Assembly: GCA_022848785.1 (NCBI GenBank)
Contig: JAJISK010000028.1
Span: 1 to 10,276, forward strand
Source: Thermoplasmatota archaeon
GTDB taxonomy: Archaea; Thermoplasmatota; Thermoplasmata; RBG-16-68-12; JAJISG01
Length of the DNA stretch: 10,276 bases
Direction of reading: 5' to 3'
The translations under genes were made by a program, and so were the position numbers. Positions 1 to 6,683 of the stretch are shown one piece after another. The stretch's first letter is position 1; each line of letters begins with the position of its first letter. The notes beneath the pieces are model-generated. The model searched no databases and was not told where the DNA came from. It saw only the letters and a program-made list of their open reading frames with translations.

Positions 1-701
1 ACGAAGTTGGAGGTGAAGATCTCCTTCGGTGCCTCGTACAGCTGGCGTGGGGTTCCGTCCTCGACGATGCGGCCAGCCCGCATGACCACCACACGGTCGG
101 CGACGCTCAGGGCCTCCTCCTGGTCGTGGGTCACGTGGACGGCCGTGAGGCCGAGTTCCCTCACCAGACGCCGGAGCTGGTAGCGTAACTCCACCCGGAC
201 GCGCGAGTCCAGGGCGGACAGGGGCTCGTCCAGGATGAGGAGGTCGGCCTGGTTGGCCAGGGCCCGGGCCAGGGCCGCCTTCTGCTGCGCCCCCCCGCTG
301 AGTTCTCCGGGGAAGAACCCCGCCTGATCCAGGAGGTCCACGAGCTCCAGCATCTCCCGGCCCACGCGTTCCATCTCCTCGGGGGGCCGACCCCGCACCC
401 AGGGGCCGTACGTGGCGTTCTGCTTCACGGTCAGGTGGGGGAAGAGGACGATGTTCTGGAAGACGTAGCCCAGCTCCCGATCCTCCAGGGCGATGGGAAG
501 GACGTCGCGCCCGTCGACCAAGACCTGCCCGGAGGTGGGGGGCCAGATCCCGGCGATGATCTTGATGAGGGTGGTCTTGCCGCAGCCACTGGGACCGAGA
601 ATGGCCAGGTACTCGCCGGCCGCGACCTCCAGGTCGACGCGGTCGACGGCGAGGATGTCCCCGAACCGCTTCGTGACCTGGTGCAGTTCAATCCGGGGCA
701 T
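1..701 (-). CDS. ABC transporter ATP-binding protein (second of two), C-terminus cut by window edge
   Basis: Cytoplasmic ATPase subunit that should power the fused permease encoded two genes upstream. About 233 residues are visible. They carry a full nucleotide-binding domain: Walker A GPSGCGKT (residues 36-43), Q-loop Gln82, signature LSGGAQQ (134-140), Walker B LLILDEP (154-160), D-loop SALD and H-loop His192 in VTHDQEEA. This is the CysA/PotA/FbpC-like importer type, which normally has a C-terminal TOBE domain. That part lies beyond the left edge. The ATG at 701 shares its A with the TGA stop of the preceding ATPase (TGATG), so translation is probably coupled. The protein aligns without gaps to the neighbouring ATPase across the ATPase core, so the two arose by tandem duplication. 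The first Gln of the usual LSGGQQQ signature is Ala here. The substrate is unknown. Confidence 0.93.
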   Translation of the reverse strand, partial: MPRIELHQVTKRFGDILAVDRVDLEVAAGEYLAILGPSGCGKTTLIKIIAGIWPPTSGQVLVDGRDVLPIALEDRELGYVFQNIVLFPHLTVKQNATYGPWVRGRPPEEMERVGREMLELVDLLDQAGFFPGELSGGAQQKAALARALANQADLLILDEPLSALDSRVRVELRYQLRRLVRELGLTAVHVTHDQEEALSVADRVVVMRAGRIVEDGTPRQLYEAPKEIFTSNF

Positions 702-1801
702 CACTCCACCTCCAGGGCCAGGTCCAGCCCTCCCGGCGGGAGCGGGTAGAGGCGGCCGTACCCCCGCGGGAAGGAGAAGGTGACGCGCTGCCCCTCCTGG
801 AACGCCGCGGCCTCGACGGAGGACACTTTCACCTTCGCCTCGTCCAGCCCCTCCAGAGTGACCTCCAAGGTCGTCCGCTTGCCTCCGAACAGGATGCGTT
901 GCACGACCGCGGGGATCGCGTTCTCCCCGTCCCCGTTGGGGGAGAGACCACACCGGTCAATCTTGACGCCCACCACGACGGCCTCCCCCACGTCCCCGTC
1001 GACGCGATCCACGGCGAGACGGCGGCCATTCCGGAGCTGGACGGTGGTGGTCTGGTCCGCCCGCTCCACGACCGTTCCCTCGAAGAAGTTGGCCTCCCCC
1101 ACGAAATGGGCGACGAACGGGTCCGCCGCCTCCTCGTACACGGCCCGAGGTCGGTCGTGCTGGCGCACGCGGCCCTTTCGAAGGACGAGGATGCGATCCG
1201 CGATGCTCAGGGCCTCCTCCTGGTCGTGGGTCACGTGCAGGGTCGTGATGCCCAGCTGCGTTGCCAGATCCTTCAGCTCCCGACGCAGCTCGATGCGCAG
1301 GCGGGCGTCCAGGGCGCGAAGGGGCTCGTCGAGGAGGAGAACCCCCGCATTCGTCGCCAGGGCGCGCGAGAGGGCGGCTCGTTGCTGCATGCCCCCGCTG
1401 AGCTCCCGGGGGTAGGAGGCGCGCCGTTCGAAGAGGTGCACGAGGTCCAGCATCTCCCGTCCGACGGTCTCGACGCGGTCGGGGGGCCACCCCTGGACGG
1501 ACGGGCCGAAGGTGGTGTTCTCCCATACCGTGAGATGATTGAACAGGGAGTAGGTCTGGGGGAGGTAGGCGATGCCCCGCTCCTCCGGGGGCATGCGGTC
1601 CAGTGAGCGACCGTCGAGGGACAGGTGGCCTCGGTCGGGGCGAAGGAGCCCGGCGATGACGCGGAGGAGGGTGGTCTTGCCGGCCCCGGTGGGTCCCAGG
1701 ATGACGAGGTACTCCCCGTCCTCCACCTCCAGATCCACCTCCTCGAGGGCCACGAGGTCCCCGAAGGTCTTTCGGATGCCCTGGAGCTCCAGACGCGGCA
1801 T
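701..1801 (-). CDS. ABC transporter ATP-binding protein with TOBE domain (first of two)
   Basis: Full-length importer ATPase of 366 residues. From the ATG at 1801 it shows Walker A GPTGAGKT (36-43), Q-loop Gln82, signature LSGGMQQ (134-140), Walker B VLLLDEP (154-160) and H-loop His192. From about residue 240 to the end there is a beta-rich TOBE-like domain, typical of the CysA/PotA/FbpC/ThiQ-type ATPases, where it has a regulatory or substrate-sensing role. The ATG shares its A with the permease TGA stop (TGATG). A GTG one codon earlier is possible, but the ATG matches the arrangement at the next junction exactly. The D-loop reads RALD where SALD is usual. Together with the following paralogue it could form a heterodimeric ATPase pair. 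The substrate cannot be read from this sequence. Confidence 0.95.
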   Translation of the reverse strand: MPRLELQGIRKTFGDLVALEEVDLEVEDGEYLVILGPTGAGKTTLLRVIAGLLRPDRGHLSLDGRSLDRMPPEERGIAYLPQTYSLFNHLTVWENTTFGPSVQGWPPDRVETVGREMLDLVHLFERRASYPRELSGGMQQRAALSRALATNAGVLLLDEPLRALDARLRIELRRELKDLATQLGITTLHVTHDQEEALSIADRILVLRKGRVRQHDRPRAVYEEAADPFVAHFVGEANFFEGTVVERADQTTTVQLRNGRRLAVDRVDGDVGEAVVVGVKIDRCGLSPNGDGENAIPAVVQRILFGGKRTTLEVTLEGLDEAKVKVSSVEAAAFQEGQRVTFSFPRGYGRLYPLPPGGLDLALEVE

Positions 1802-3534
1802 CACCGGGCCCTCCAGGCCAGATAGCGCATGAGGAGCATGGCGGTGGCGGAGACCGCGATGAGGATCACGGTCGCGAGGGCGGCGGCGTAGTAGTTGGGA
1901 TTCAGCGGGTCAAGAAGACTCACGATGAAAACAGGGGCCGTGATGATCGCGCCCCCCGCCACGGCCAGGGTGGCGCCGGTCTCCCCCACGCTGCGGGTGA
2001 AGGCCATGATGGCCCCGGCCAGGATGGCCGGTTTGACCATGGGGAAGGTCACGCGGCGGAAGCCTTGCAGGGGCTTCGCCCCGAGGCTCCGTGCCGTCTC
2101 CTCCAGGGCCGGGTCCAGGCCCTCCAGGGCGCCCACGACGTTCCGGACGATGAAGGGGAACGTGAAGGCCACGTGCGCGAGGATGACCAAGAAGAGCAGA
2201 CTCGGCACGGGGACGAGGCGCTGCTGGGTAAAGAAGAGCATGAGCGAGATGCCCAGTGCAGCGCTGGGGACCACGTACGGGATGTTCACCAGGACGTCCA
2301 AGATGTGCCGGACGCGGAGGGAGCCCCGGCGGACGATGAGAATGGCCATGGGGACCCCGAGAGCGAGGTCGATGACCGTCGCGATCCCCGCGATGAGGAA
2401 GGAGAGGGCTATGCTGAGGTAGAAGACGCTGAAGTCAGTCGGTTGGGGGGCCGTGATGAGGAGGAAGCCGATGAGGAAGAAGGAGGGGATAAGGACGGCC
2501 AGGATCAGGAATGCGAAGGAGGAGAGGTCCCGGACCTTGGGGGCCACGCCGCGACTGAGCCTTCGCTCCCAGATCGGGAAGATTCGCCGAAAGGGAATGC
2601 GGGCCCGCGTCGCCAGCAGTTTCACGACGGCCAGGAGGGCGATGGCGGAGAGGATCATAATGACGGCGACGAGGGCCAGGCCGGCCGTGAGCTCCGCCGC
2701 CACGTCCTGGCATGCCGCGAGCCCGCGGAGGGCGCTCCAGGCCCCGATGAGGGCTGTGCCGTTGAGATCGCCCGACGCCGTACAGGTCGCCGTATCGGTG
2801 CTGAAGCGGCCGATCGTGGTCAGGGCCGCCACGACGCCGCCCGTGTCGCTCAGGGCCTTGGCCAGGACGAGGATGGCCCCCGTGGCGAGTCCCGATCGAA
2901 ACAGCGGAAGCGTCACGGTTCGGGCCGCAGTGAGCCGGCTCGCCCCAGCGGTTCGGGCCGCGGTCTCGTACTCCACGTCGATTTCCTCCAGGATGGCGGC
3001 CAGAGCGCGGACCATGTACGGGAAGGTGGTGGTGAAATGGAGGAGGACGAGGATGACGAACCCGGTCGAAACGAGACCGAGGGCGCCGAAGGGTTTGTCG
3101 GCCGCCATGATTAGAGGCGTCACCCCCCAAAAGAGGGCCACGGAGAAGCCCAAGCCGGCCGTAGGAACGGCCAGTGGGAGGTCGATCAGCGTGTTCACGA
3201 AGCTCTTCCCGGGGACCCGTCGTCTCACGAGGAACCACGCGAGGGGGAGTCCGAAGACCAGGTCCACGAGGGTGACGACAATGGCCACTTGGTAGGAGAG
3301 GAGAACCGCATCGCCGATCTGGCCCAGGGCTCCCGGCTGAATCCGGAGGAGGCTCAGGATGTCGGGGAACCCAGTGAAGACGAAGGTCAGGACGAAGAGG
3401 GTGGGGAGCAGGACGAGAAGGATGAAGTAGGTGAGGACGCCGCCGTACCAACCTGCGATGACGGGCCGCCGAGAGAGGAAGTCCAGGACACGCCTTCGGA
3501 GTGGAGTCCCCCCCTCGCGCCCTTCCCCCAACAT
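1801..3534 (-). CDS. ABC transporter permease, two fused membrane modules (FbpB/ThiP-like)
   Basis: Inner-membrane channel of a binding-protein-dependent importer, 577 residues. It contains two BPD_transp_1 modules in one chain, as in the iron(III) (FbpB/SfuB) and thiamine (ThiP) permeases. Hydrophobic segments recur through residues 33-310 and again 337-570. Each half has an EAA-type coupling loop that contacts an ATPase: about residues 190-212 (ending in TLPLFRSGL) and 479-503 (ARSLGAKPL through TFPMVKPAI). A linker rich in Arg lies near 310-335. The first half has a polar insert at about 242-280 with two cysteines, C251 and C275, between membrane segments. A TATA-like box 35.5 bases ahead of the ATG suggests its own promoter despite the 48-base gap to SRP54. 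Iron, thiamine or an oxyanion are all possible substrates, and no binding protein is present to decide. Confidence 0.93.
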   Translation of the reverse strand: MLGEGREGGTPLRRRVLDFLSRRPVIAGWYGGVLTYFILLVLLPTLFVLTFVFTGFPDILSLLRIQPGALGQIGDAVLLSYQVAIVVTLVDLVFGLPLAWFLVRRRVPGKSFVNTLIDLPLAVPTAGLGFSVALFWGVTPLIMAADKPFGALGLVSTGFVILVLLHFTTTFPYMVRALAAILEEIDVEYETAARTAGASRLTAARTVTLPLFRSGLATGAILVLAKALSDTGGVVAALTTIGRFSTDTATCTASGDLNGTALIGAWSALRGLAACQDVAAELTAGLALVAVIMILSAIALLAVVKLLATRARIPFRRIFPIWERRLSRGVAPKVRDLSSFAFLILAVLIPSFFLIGFLLITAPQPTDFSVFYLSIALSFLIAGIATVIDLALGVPMAILIVRRGSLRVRHILDVLVNIPYVVPSAALGISLMLFFTQQRLVPVPSLLFLVILAHVAFTFPFIVRNVVGALEGLDPALEETARSLGAKPLQGFRRVTFPMVKPAILAGAIMAFTRSVGETGATLAVAGGAIITAPVFIVSLLDPLNPNYYAAALATVILIAVSATAMLLMRYLAWRAR

Positions 3535-3566
3535 CCGTTTCCGGGGGTCCGCAACCGGCGGGGGCG

Positions 3567-3572
3567 TTAAAG
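3567..3572 (-). promoter_or_regulatory. TATA-like box for the ABC operon
   Basis: On the minus strand the sequence reads CCCTTTAACG, an AT-rich core in an otherwise GC-rich 48-base gap. Its centre lies 35.5 bases before the permease ATG, which would place transcription start about 10 bases ahead of the start codon. The assignment rests on composition and spacing only. Confidence 0.45.
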
Positions 3573-3582
3573 GGTTTGCCCG

Positions 3583-4926
3583 CTACCCGCCGAGGCGCCC
3601 GAGGTCGAAGCCCCCGGCTTGAAGCTGCTTCATCAGCTGCCGCCGCATCTTTCGGTTGCCGGCGAGGCCGCGGATGGCCTTGCGGGAGGTGTTGTAGTAC
3701 TTCACCAGTTCCTTCACCTCCTTCGGATCCGTCCCGCTTCCCTGGGCGATGCGGAGGATGCGGGAGGATTTCAGCAGCTTCGGGTTCTCCTGTTCCTCCT
3801 CCGTCATCGAGTCCATGATGAAGCGGAAGCGTCGGAGGCGGTCCTGAGTCTCCTCCAGCTGCTCCTCCGACAGCGCGGCGGGCACGCCGGGGAGCATGCT
3901 GAAGATCTTGGAGAGGGGGCCCATCTTGGCGAGGGCCTCCATCTGCTCGTACATCTCCTTGAGGGTGAAGCGCCCCGAGAGGAGCTTTTTGGCCGTCTCC
4001 TCCATGGACTCCTGGTCTAGGGCCTCCTGGGCCCGCTCGAGGAGGGTCTCCAGGTCCCCCATGCCGAGGAGGCGGGAGATGTATCGTGGTGGCTCAAACT
4101 TCTCCAGCTCTTCGATCTTCTCGCCCACGCCGATGAAGGCGATGGACGCGCCCGTTTCCGCCACGGCCCCCAGGGCCCCGCCGCCTTTGGCCGTGCCGTC
4201 GAGTTTCGTGATGACTACGGCGGTCACCCCCACGGCCTCGTGGAAGGCCTTGGCCTGGGGACCCGCCTGCTGCCCGACGGAGGCATCGAGGATCAGGACC
4301 TTCTCGCCCGGCTTCACGACCTTGGAGAGGGCCTTGATCTCCTGGATGAGGTCCTTCTCGAGGGCGTGGCGGCCGCTGGAGTCCACGATGAGGACGTCCT
4401 GGTCCGCCAGCACCTTCAAGCCCGCCCGGGCCACTTTGAGGGCGTCCCGCTCCTTGCGGTCGCCGTAGAAGGGGGCCCCGAGTTGCTCCGAGAGCTGTTT
4501 CAGCTGGTCGTAGGCGGCGGGACGGTGGGTGTCGGCCTGGATGAGGCCCACGCGGAGCCCCTTCCGCTGGAACCACTTGCCCAGCTTGGCCGCCGTGGTG
4601 GTCTTGCCATGGCCATAGAGGCCCACGAGGAGGACGCGTTGCGGCCCTAGCTTGAAGTCCCGGGGTTGGCCCAGGATGGCCACGAGTTCCTCGTAGATGA
4701 TCCGGATGACGTGTTCCCTTCCGCTCATGCCGGCGGAAGGCTTCTCGGCCAGGGCCCGTCGTTCCACCGTCCGGCTTAGCTCGAGGGCCATCTCCACGGG
4801 CACGTCCGCTTGGAGGAGGGCACGCTGGAGGTCGCGCACCACCTCCTTCACGAGTTTTTCGTCGACGTGGGACGCCCGTGCGACCTTGCGGAGGACGTTC
4901 TTCAGGGCTTGGCCGAGGCTGTCCAT
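3583..4926 (-). CDS. srp54: Signal recognition particle 54 kDa protein (SRP54)
   Basis: GTPase of the signal recognition particle. It binds signal sequences emerging from the ribosome and SRP RNA, and delivers the complex to the membrane receptor FtsY. The 447 residues match the family length. An N-terminal helical bundle (1-90) precedes the G domain: P-loop GLYGHGKTT (102-110), DTHRPAA (132-138), G3 DSSGRH (182-187), TKLD (240-243) and GVGEK (266-270). The methionine-rich M domain (about 300-447) includes the SRP-RNA-binding segment SSRILRIAQGSG (387-398). G3 is usually DTAGR, and the P-loop His replaces the common Ser. The start is the ATG at 4926, preceded by GGAGGT only two bases away and by a TATA-like box 33.5 bases upstream. 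The ABC operon lies directly downstream on the same strand. Confidence 0.98.
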   Translation of the reverse strand: MDSLGQALKNVLRKVARASHVDEKLVKEVVRDLQRALLQADVPVEMALELSRTVERRALAEKPSAGMSGREHVIRIIYEELVAILGQPRDFKLGPQRVLLVGLYGHGKTTTAAKLGKWFQRKGLRVGLIQADTHRPAAYDQLKQLSEQLGAPFYGDRKERDALKVARAGLKVLADQDVLIVDSSGRHALEKDLIQEIKALSKVVKPGEKVLILDASVGQQAGPQAKAFHEAVGVTAVVITKLDGTAKGGGALGAVAETGASIAFIGVGEKIEELEKFEPPRYISRLLGMGDLETLLERAQEALDQESMEETAKKLLSGRFTLKEMYEQMEALAKMGPLSKIFSMLPGVPAALSEEQLEETQDRLRRFRFIMDSMTEEEQENPKLLKSSRILRIAQGSGTDPKEVKELVKYYNTSRKAIRGLAGNRKMRRQLMKQLQAGGFDLGRLGG

Positions 4927-4954
4927 CGACCTCCCCGTCCCATCGGAGCGGGGG

Positions 4955-4964
4955 CTATTTGAAG
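4955..4964 (-). promoter_or_regulatory. TATA-like box for srp54
   Basis: The minus strand reads CTTCAAATAG, the clearest AT-rich patch just upstream of srp54. Its core is centred 33.5 bases before the ATG. A start site about 26 bases downstream would give a leader of roughly seven bases, overlapping the GGAGGT at 4929-4934. The call is inferred from spacing. Confidence 0.5.
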
Positions 4965-4990
4965 GTGACGCGGCAGGACTCGCAGGCAGA

Positions 4991-5014
4991 ACTCACCCGT
5001 CGGGGCGGGCGAGT
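4991..5014 (-). other. Nine-base-pair hairpin upstream of srp54
   Basis: The minus strand folds as ACTCGCCCG, loop CCCCGA, CGGGTGAGT: nine pairs including one G-U. On the plus strand that G-U becomes a C-A mismatch, so the structure is best as minus-strand RNA. It lies between the candidate small RNA and the srp54 TATA box. It could belong to a longer form of that RNA or to the upstream transcript. No function is assigned. Confidence 0.4.
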
Positions 5015-5028
5015 GGCAGGGAGCTCGC

Positions 5029-5035
5029 AAGAAAA
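5029..5035 (-). terminator. T-run terminator of the candidate small RNA
   Basis: TTTTCTT on the minus strand lies two bases after the CTCTCCC arm of the hairpin. Archaeal RNA polymerase commonly stops at T-runs. In this GC-rich intergenic stretch the run stands out. Confidence 0.4.
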
Positions 5036-5100
5036 CAGGGAGAGGGCCAGCCTTGTCAGAAGGGATGGGATGCACTCTAACTAGCCAGCCCACTCTCCCC
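5029..5100 (-). ncRNA. Candidate structured small RNA between the coiled-coil gene and srp54
   Basis: About 70 bases that fold into one long imperfect hairpin on the minus strand. The outer helix is GGGAGAG (5099-5093) with CTCTCCC (5044-5038), plus a flanking G-U. It continues with GG/CC, then a six-pair helix of CTGGCT with GGCTGG that includes three G-U pairs. After a small internal loop, GTTAGA pairs with TCTGAC. The terminal loop has about 15 bases. The G-U pairs would be C-A mismatches on the other strand, which favours minus-strand RNA. A TATA-like box centred at 5124.5 predicts a start near 5098, right where the hairpin begins. A T-run (TTTTCTT) follows the 3' arm. It is not a tRNA, because there is no T-arm or usable D-arm, and I do not recognise it as C/D or H/ACA guide RNA. 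An open frame across it has codon use unlike real genes here. Confidence 0.5.
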
Positions 5101-5120
5101 TCCCGCGCTAGGCAGTAGGG

Positions 5121-5128
5121 TTATTTAA
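5121..5128 (-). promoter_or_regulatory. TATA-like box for the candidate small RNA
   Basis: The minus strand reads GTTAAATAACC, with core TTAAATAA. This is the best TATA match in the window. It lies 40 bases past the end of the coiled-coil gene. A start 26 bases downstream falls at about 5098, the base of the long hairpin. It is too far (about 200 bases) to be the short-leader promoter of srp54. Confidence 0.55.
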
Positions 5129-5167
5129 CAATTTCCCGAGCCCCGGGTCCGCCCGAGGCCGACCCAA

Positions 5168-6034
5168 CTAGAGGTAGCCGGACTTCTGAAGGACCATCAG
5201 GTCCTCGGTGCTGAGCTTCTCCCCATTCTTGAACCGCTCGTAGATCAGCTGGGCCTCCTCCCTCGTGCTGACCTCCTTCCCCACCTTGGAGCGGCGTGCC
5301 TTCGCCCGCATGCCATGGATGATCTTGTCGTAGTCGTGTACCTCGTGGATGAAGTCGATGTGCTTCTGGTGCTCCTTGTCCGCCATCATCTTCGTCTTGA
5401 TGAACTGCTCCTGGGCCTTGTCGGCCTCCCATCGAGCGGCGTCGGCCTGCTCGTACAGGCTCACCATGGAATCGTGGTGGACCTGAGCCTCGTCCGCCAG
5501 GCGAGTGACCTCCTGGTGATGGTGCTCAGCCGTCTCCTTCGTCTCGTTCACGGTCGCCTGGAGTGCCTGCACCTCCTCGTCCTCCTCCAGGATACTCTCG
5601 CGTCCCTTGATTTCGGCCCGCAGGCGGGCGATCTGTTCGATGAGGTCCCGCTCCTTATCCACGGCGAGCACGGAGGTCTGCTGACGGAACTCCAACCCGT
5701 GTAGGTCGCGCCTCAGCTTCTCCAGGGGCACGCCTCCCTTCGGGGTCTTGCGTCGTCGAAGCCGGTTCAGCTCGTCGAGCAACTCGGAGACCTTGCGGTT
5801 CCACGTCTCCCGCTCGGTTTTCGCCCCTTGAACCGCCTCGTTCAGCGAGTCCCGTTCCGTCCGGTGCTCCGCCGCCTCCTCGATGTATTGCCGGACCTGG
5901 GCGTTGAGGCTGTCGCGCTTCTCGATCCAACCCTTGGTCTTCGCGTTCAGCTCGTCCCTTTGGTGGCGATGCCGGTCGGCCTCGACGTTGGCGTTGTCGC
6001 GTCTCGCCTCGAGGTCTGGGAGCATTTCGTTCAT
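5168..6034 (-). CDS. Archaeal coiled-coil protein of the COG1340 type, function unknown
   Basis: Soluble protein of 288 residues, almost entirely charged helix and predicted coiled coil, with no signal peptide or membrane segment. A motif of the form RD-x-LN recurs at residues 26-30, 40-44 and 61-65, with a weaker copy (RETWN) at 75-79. The spacing is 14, 21 and 14, all multiples of seven, so it stays in heptad phase. A basic break near 92-100 (RLRRRKTPKGG) separates two coiled-coil arms. The C-terminus carries a compact conserved segment, ERFKNGEKLSTEDLMVLQKS (266-285), typical of this archaeal family. The family is conserved but uncharacterised, so no role is assigned. The ATG at 6034 sits 36.5 bases after a CTTTAA box. 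An ATG three codons later is the alternative start. Confidence 0.88.
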   Translation of the reverse strand: MNEMLPDLEARRDNANVEADRHRHQRDELNAKTKGWIEKRDSLNAQVRQYIEEAAEHRTERDSLNEAVQGAKTERETWNRKVSELLDELNRLRRRKTPKGGVPLEKLRRDLHGLEFRQQTSVLAVDKERDLIEQIARLRAEIKGRESILEEDEEVQALQATVNETKETAEHHHQEVTRLADEAQVHHDSMVSLYEQADAARWEADKAQEQFIKTKMMADKEHQKHIDFIHEVHDYDKIIHGMRAKARRSKVGKEVSTREEAQLIYERFKNGEKLSTEDLMVLQKSGYL

Positions 6035-6049
6035 GCGGCTGGCTCTCAG

Positions 6050-6059
6050 TTAAGATTTA
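6050..6059 (+). promoter_or_regulatory. TATA-like box for the divergent membrane-protein gene
   Basis: The plus strand reads TTAAGATTTA. Its core is centred about 32.5 bases ahead of the GTG at 6087, close to the spacing seen at other starts here. It lies downstream of the opposite-strand TATA box, so the two promoters overlap. Confidence 0.4.
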
Positions 6060-6067
6060 CCGAGGCC

Positions 6068-6073
6068 TTAAAG
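6068..6073 (-). promoter_or_regulatory. TATA-like box for the coiled-coil gene
   Basis: The minus strand reads GCTTTAAGGC, sharing the CTTTAA core with the ABC operon promoter. It is centred 36.5 bases before the ATG at 6034, which predicts a leader of about ten bases. Confidence 0.5.
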
Positions 6074-6086
6074 CATTTCTGGCACG

Positions 6087-6683
6087 GTGTCTGACGGGTC
6101 GGAGGGAGTCGAAGTGGGTCGGCGGAGTCGGGGACGGTTGACCTCGGAGGAAGGCCCGGGCTCCTGGGCCATCGTCTTGGCACTTCTCGTCCTCCTCGTC
6201 TTCGGTGCCGGGGAACCCCTCCTCTCGGGCGCCCATGGTGGCCCGTCCGAGCCATCCGACCCGGTCGCGTGGCGCGGAGCCCCTGACCTCCACGGTCCCA
6301 CCATCCGGGACGTACGGTCGGTCCCCCCTCTGGCCCGACCGGGGGAAAGGGTGAGCTTGGGGGCGGTCATCACCGACACCGATGGGGTCCCGGCCGCGTG
6401 GGTCCTCATCGAAGCCCCCGACGTGGACCTCAACATTACGCTGGTCCCCTTCGGCGACACGTGGTACCTCAACCGAAGCTGGCAGACGCCCGGGGTCTAT
6501 AGGTTCCAGATCTGGGCGCAGGACGGGGAGGAAAACCTCAGCATGGCTCTCGGGAGCTTCCAGGTCCAGGCGTCCCTCGCCGGTACCTTCGCCCTGGTCC
6601 TCCTCTTGGGAACCCTCTTTGCGGTCGGGGCGGGGGCCGTCCTGATTCTCCTGGTCCGCCGCGGTTCGGGACGGAGGGACTAG
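6087..6683 (+). CDS. Predicted envelope protein with two membrane segments and an extracytoplasmic beta domain
   Basis: 198 residues, not recognised as a named family. A charged N-terminus (1-26) precedes a hydrophobic anchor or signal segment at about 27-47. Residues 52-162 form a beta-rich region resembling an Ig-like sandwich, with the pattern ...YLNRSWQTPGVYRFQIWAQD... A second membrane helix spans about 166-190 and ends in a basic tail (RRGSGRRD). The middle therefore probably faces outside, anchored at both ends. Three N-glycosylation sequons lie in it: NIT 116, NRS 129 and NLS 150. The start is a GTG. A second in-frame GTG at 6114 is possible if the other TATA-like element (6068-6073, near-palindromic) is used. 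Codon use is GC-rich at third positions, supporting a real gene. It may act in surface binding or envelope structure, but that is a guess. Confidence 0.75.
   Translation: MSDGSEGVEVGRRSRGRLTSEEGPGSWAIVLALLVLLVFGAGEPLLSGAHGGPSEPSDPVAWRGAPDLHGPTIRDVRSVPPLARPGERVSLGAVITDTDGVPAAWVLIEAPDVDLNITLVPFGDTWYLNRSWQTPGVYRFQIWAQDGEENLSMALGSFQVQASLAGTFALVLLLGTLFAVGAGAVLILLVRRGSGRRD

Noticed and set aside
2065..3114. Long plus-strand open frame opposite the permease
   Set aside because: Its product is a run of Glu, Asp, Gly, Arg and Gln without any domain, as expected from the antisense of a GC-rich gene. The minus-strand permease explains the region fully.
4902..5093. 63-codon minus-strand frame beginning with GTG in the srp54 upstream region
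   Set aside because: The distance from the TATA box (31.5 bases) would allow a start, but only about half of its first codons end in G or C, unlike the real genes. It also runs into srp54. The hairpin structure explains the stretch better.
5037..5100. tRNA gene, because of a seven-base-pair acceptor-like stem GGGAGAG/CTCTCCC
   Set aside because: There is no T-arm with a TTCRA loop before the 3' arm, and the D-arm positions do not pair. The interior folds as one extended hairpin instead of a cloverleaf.
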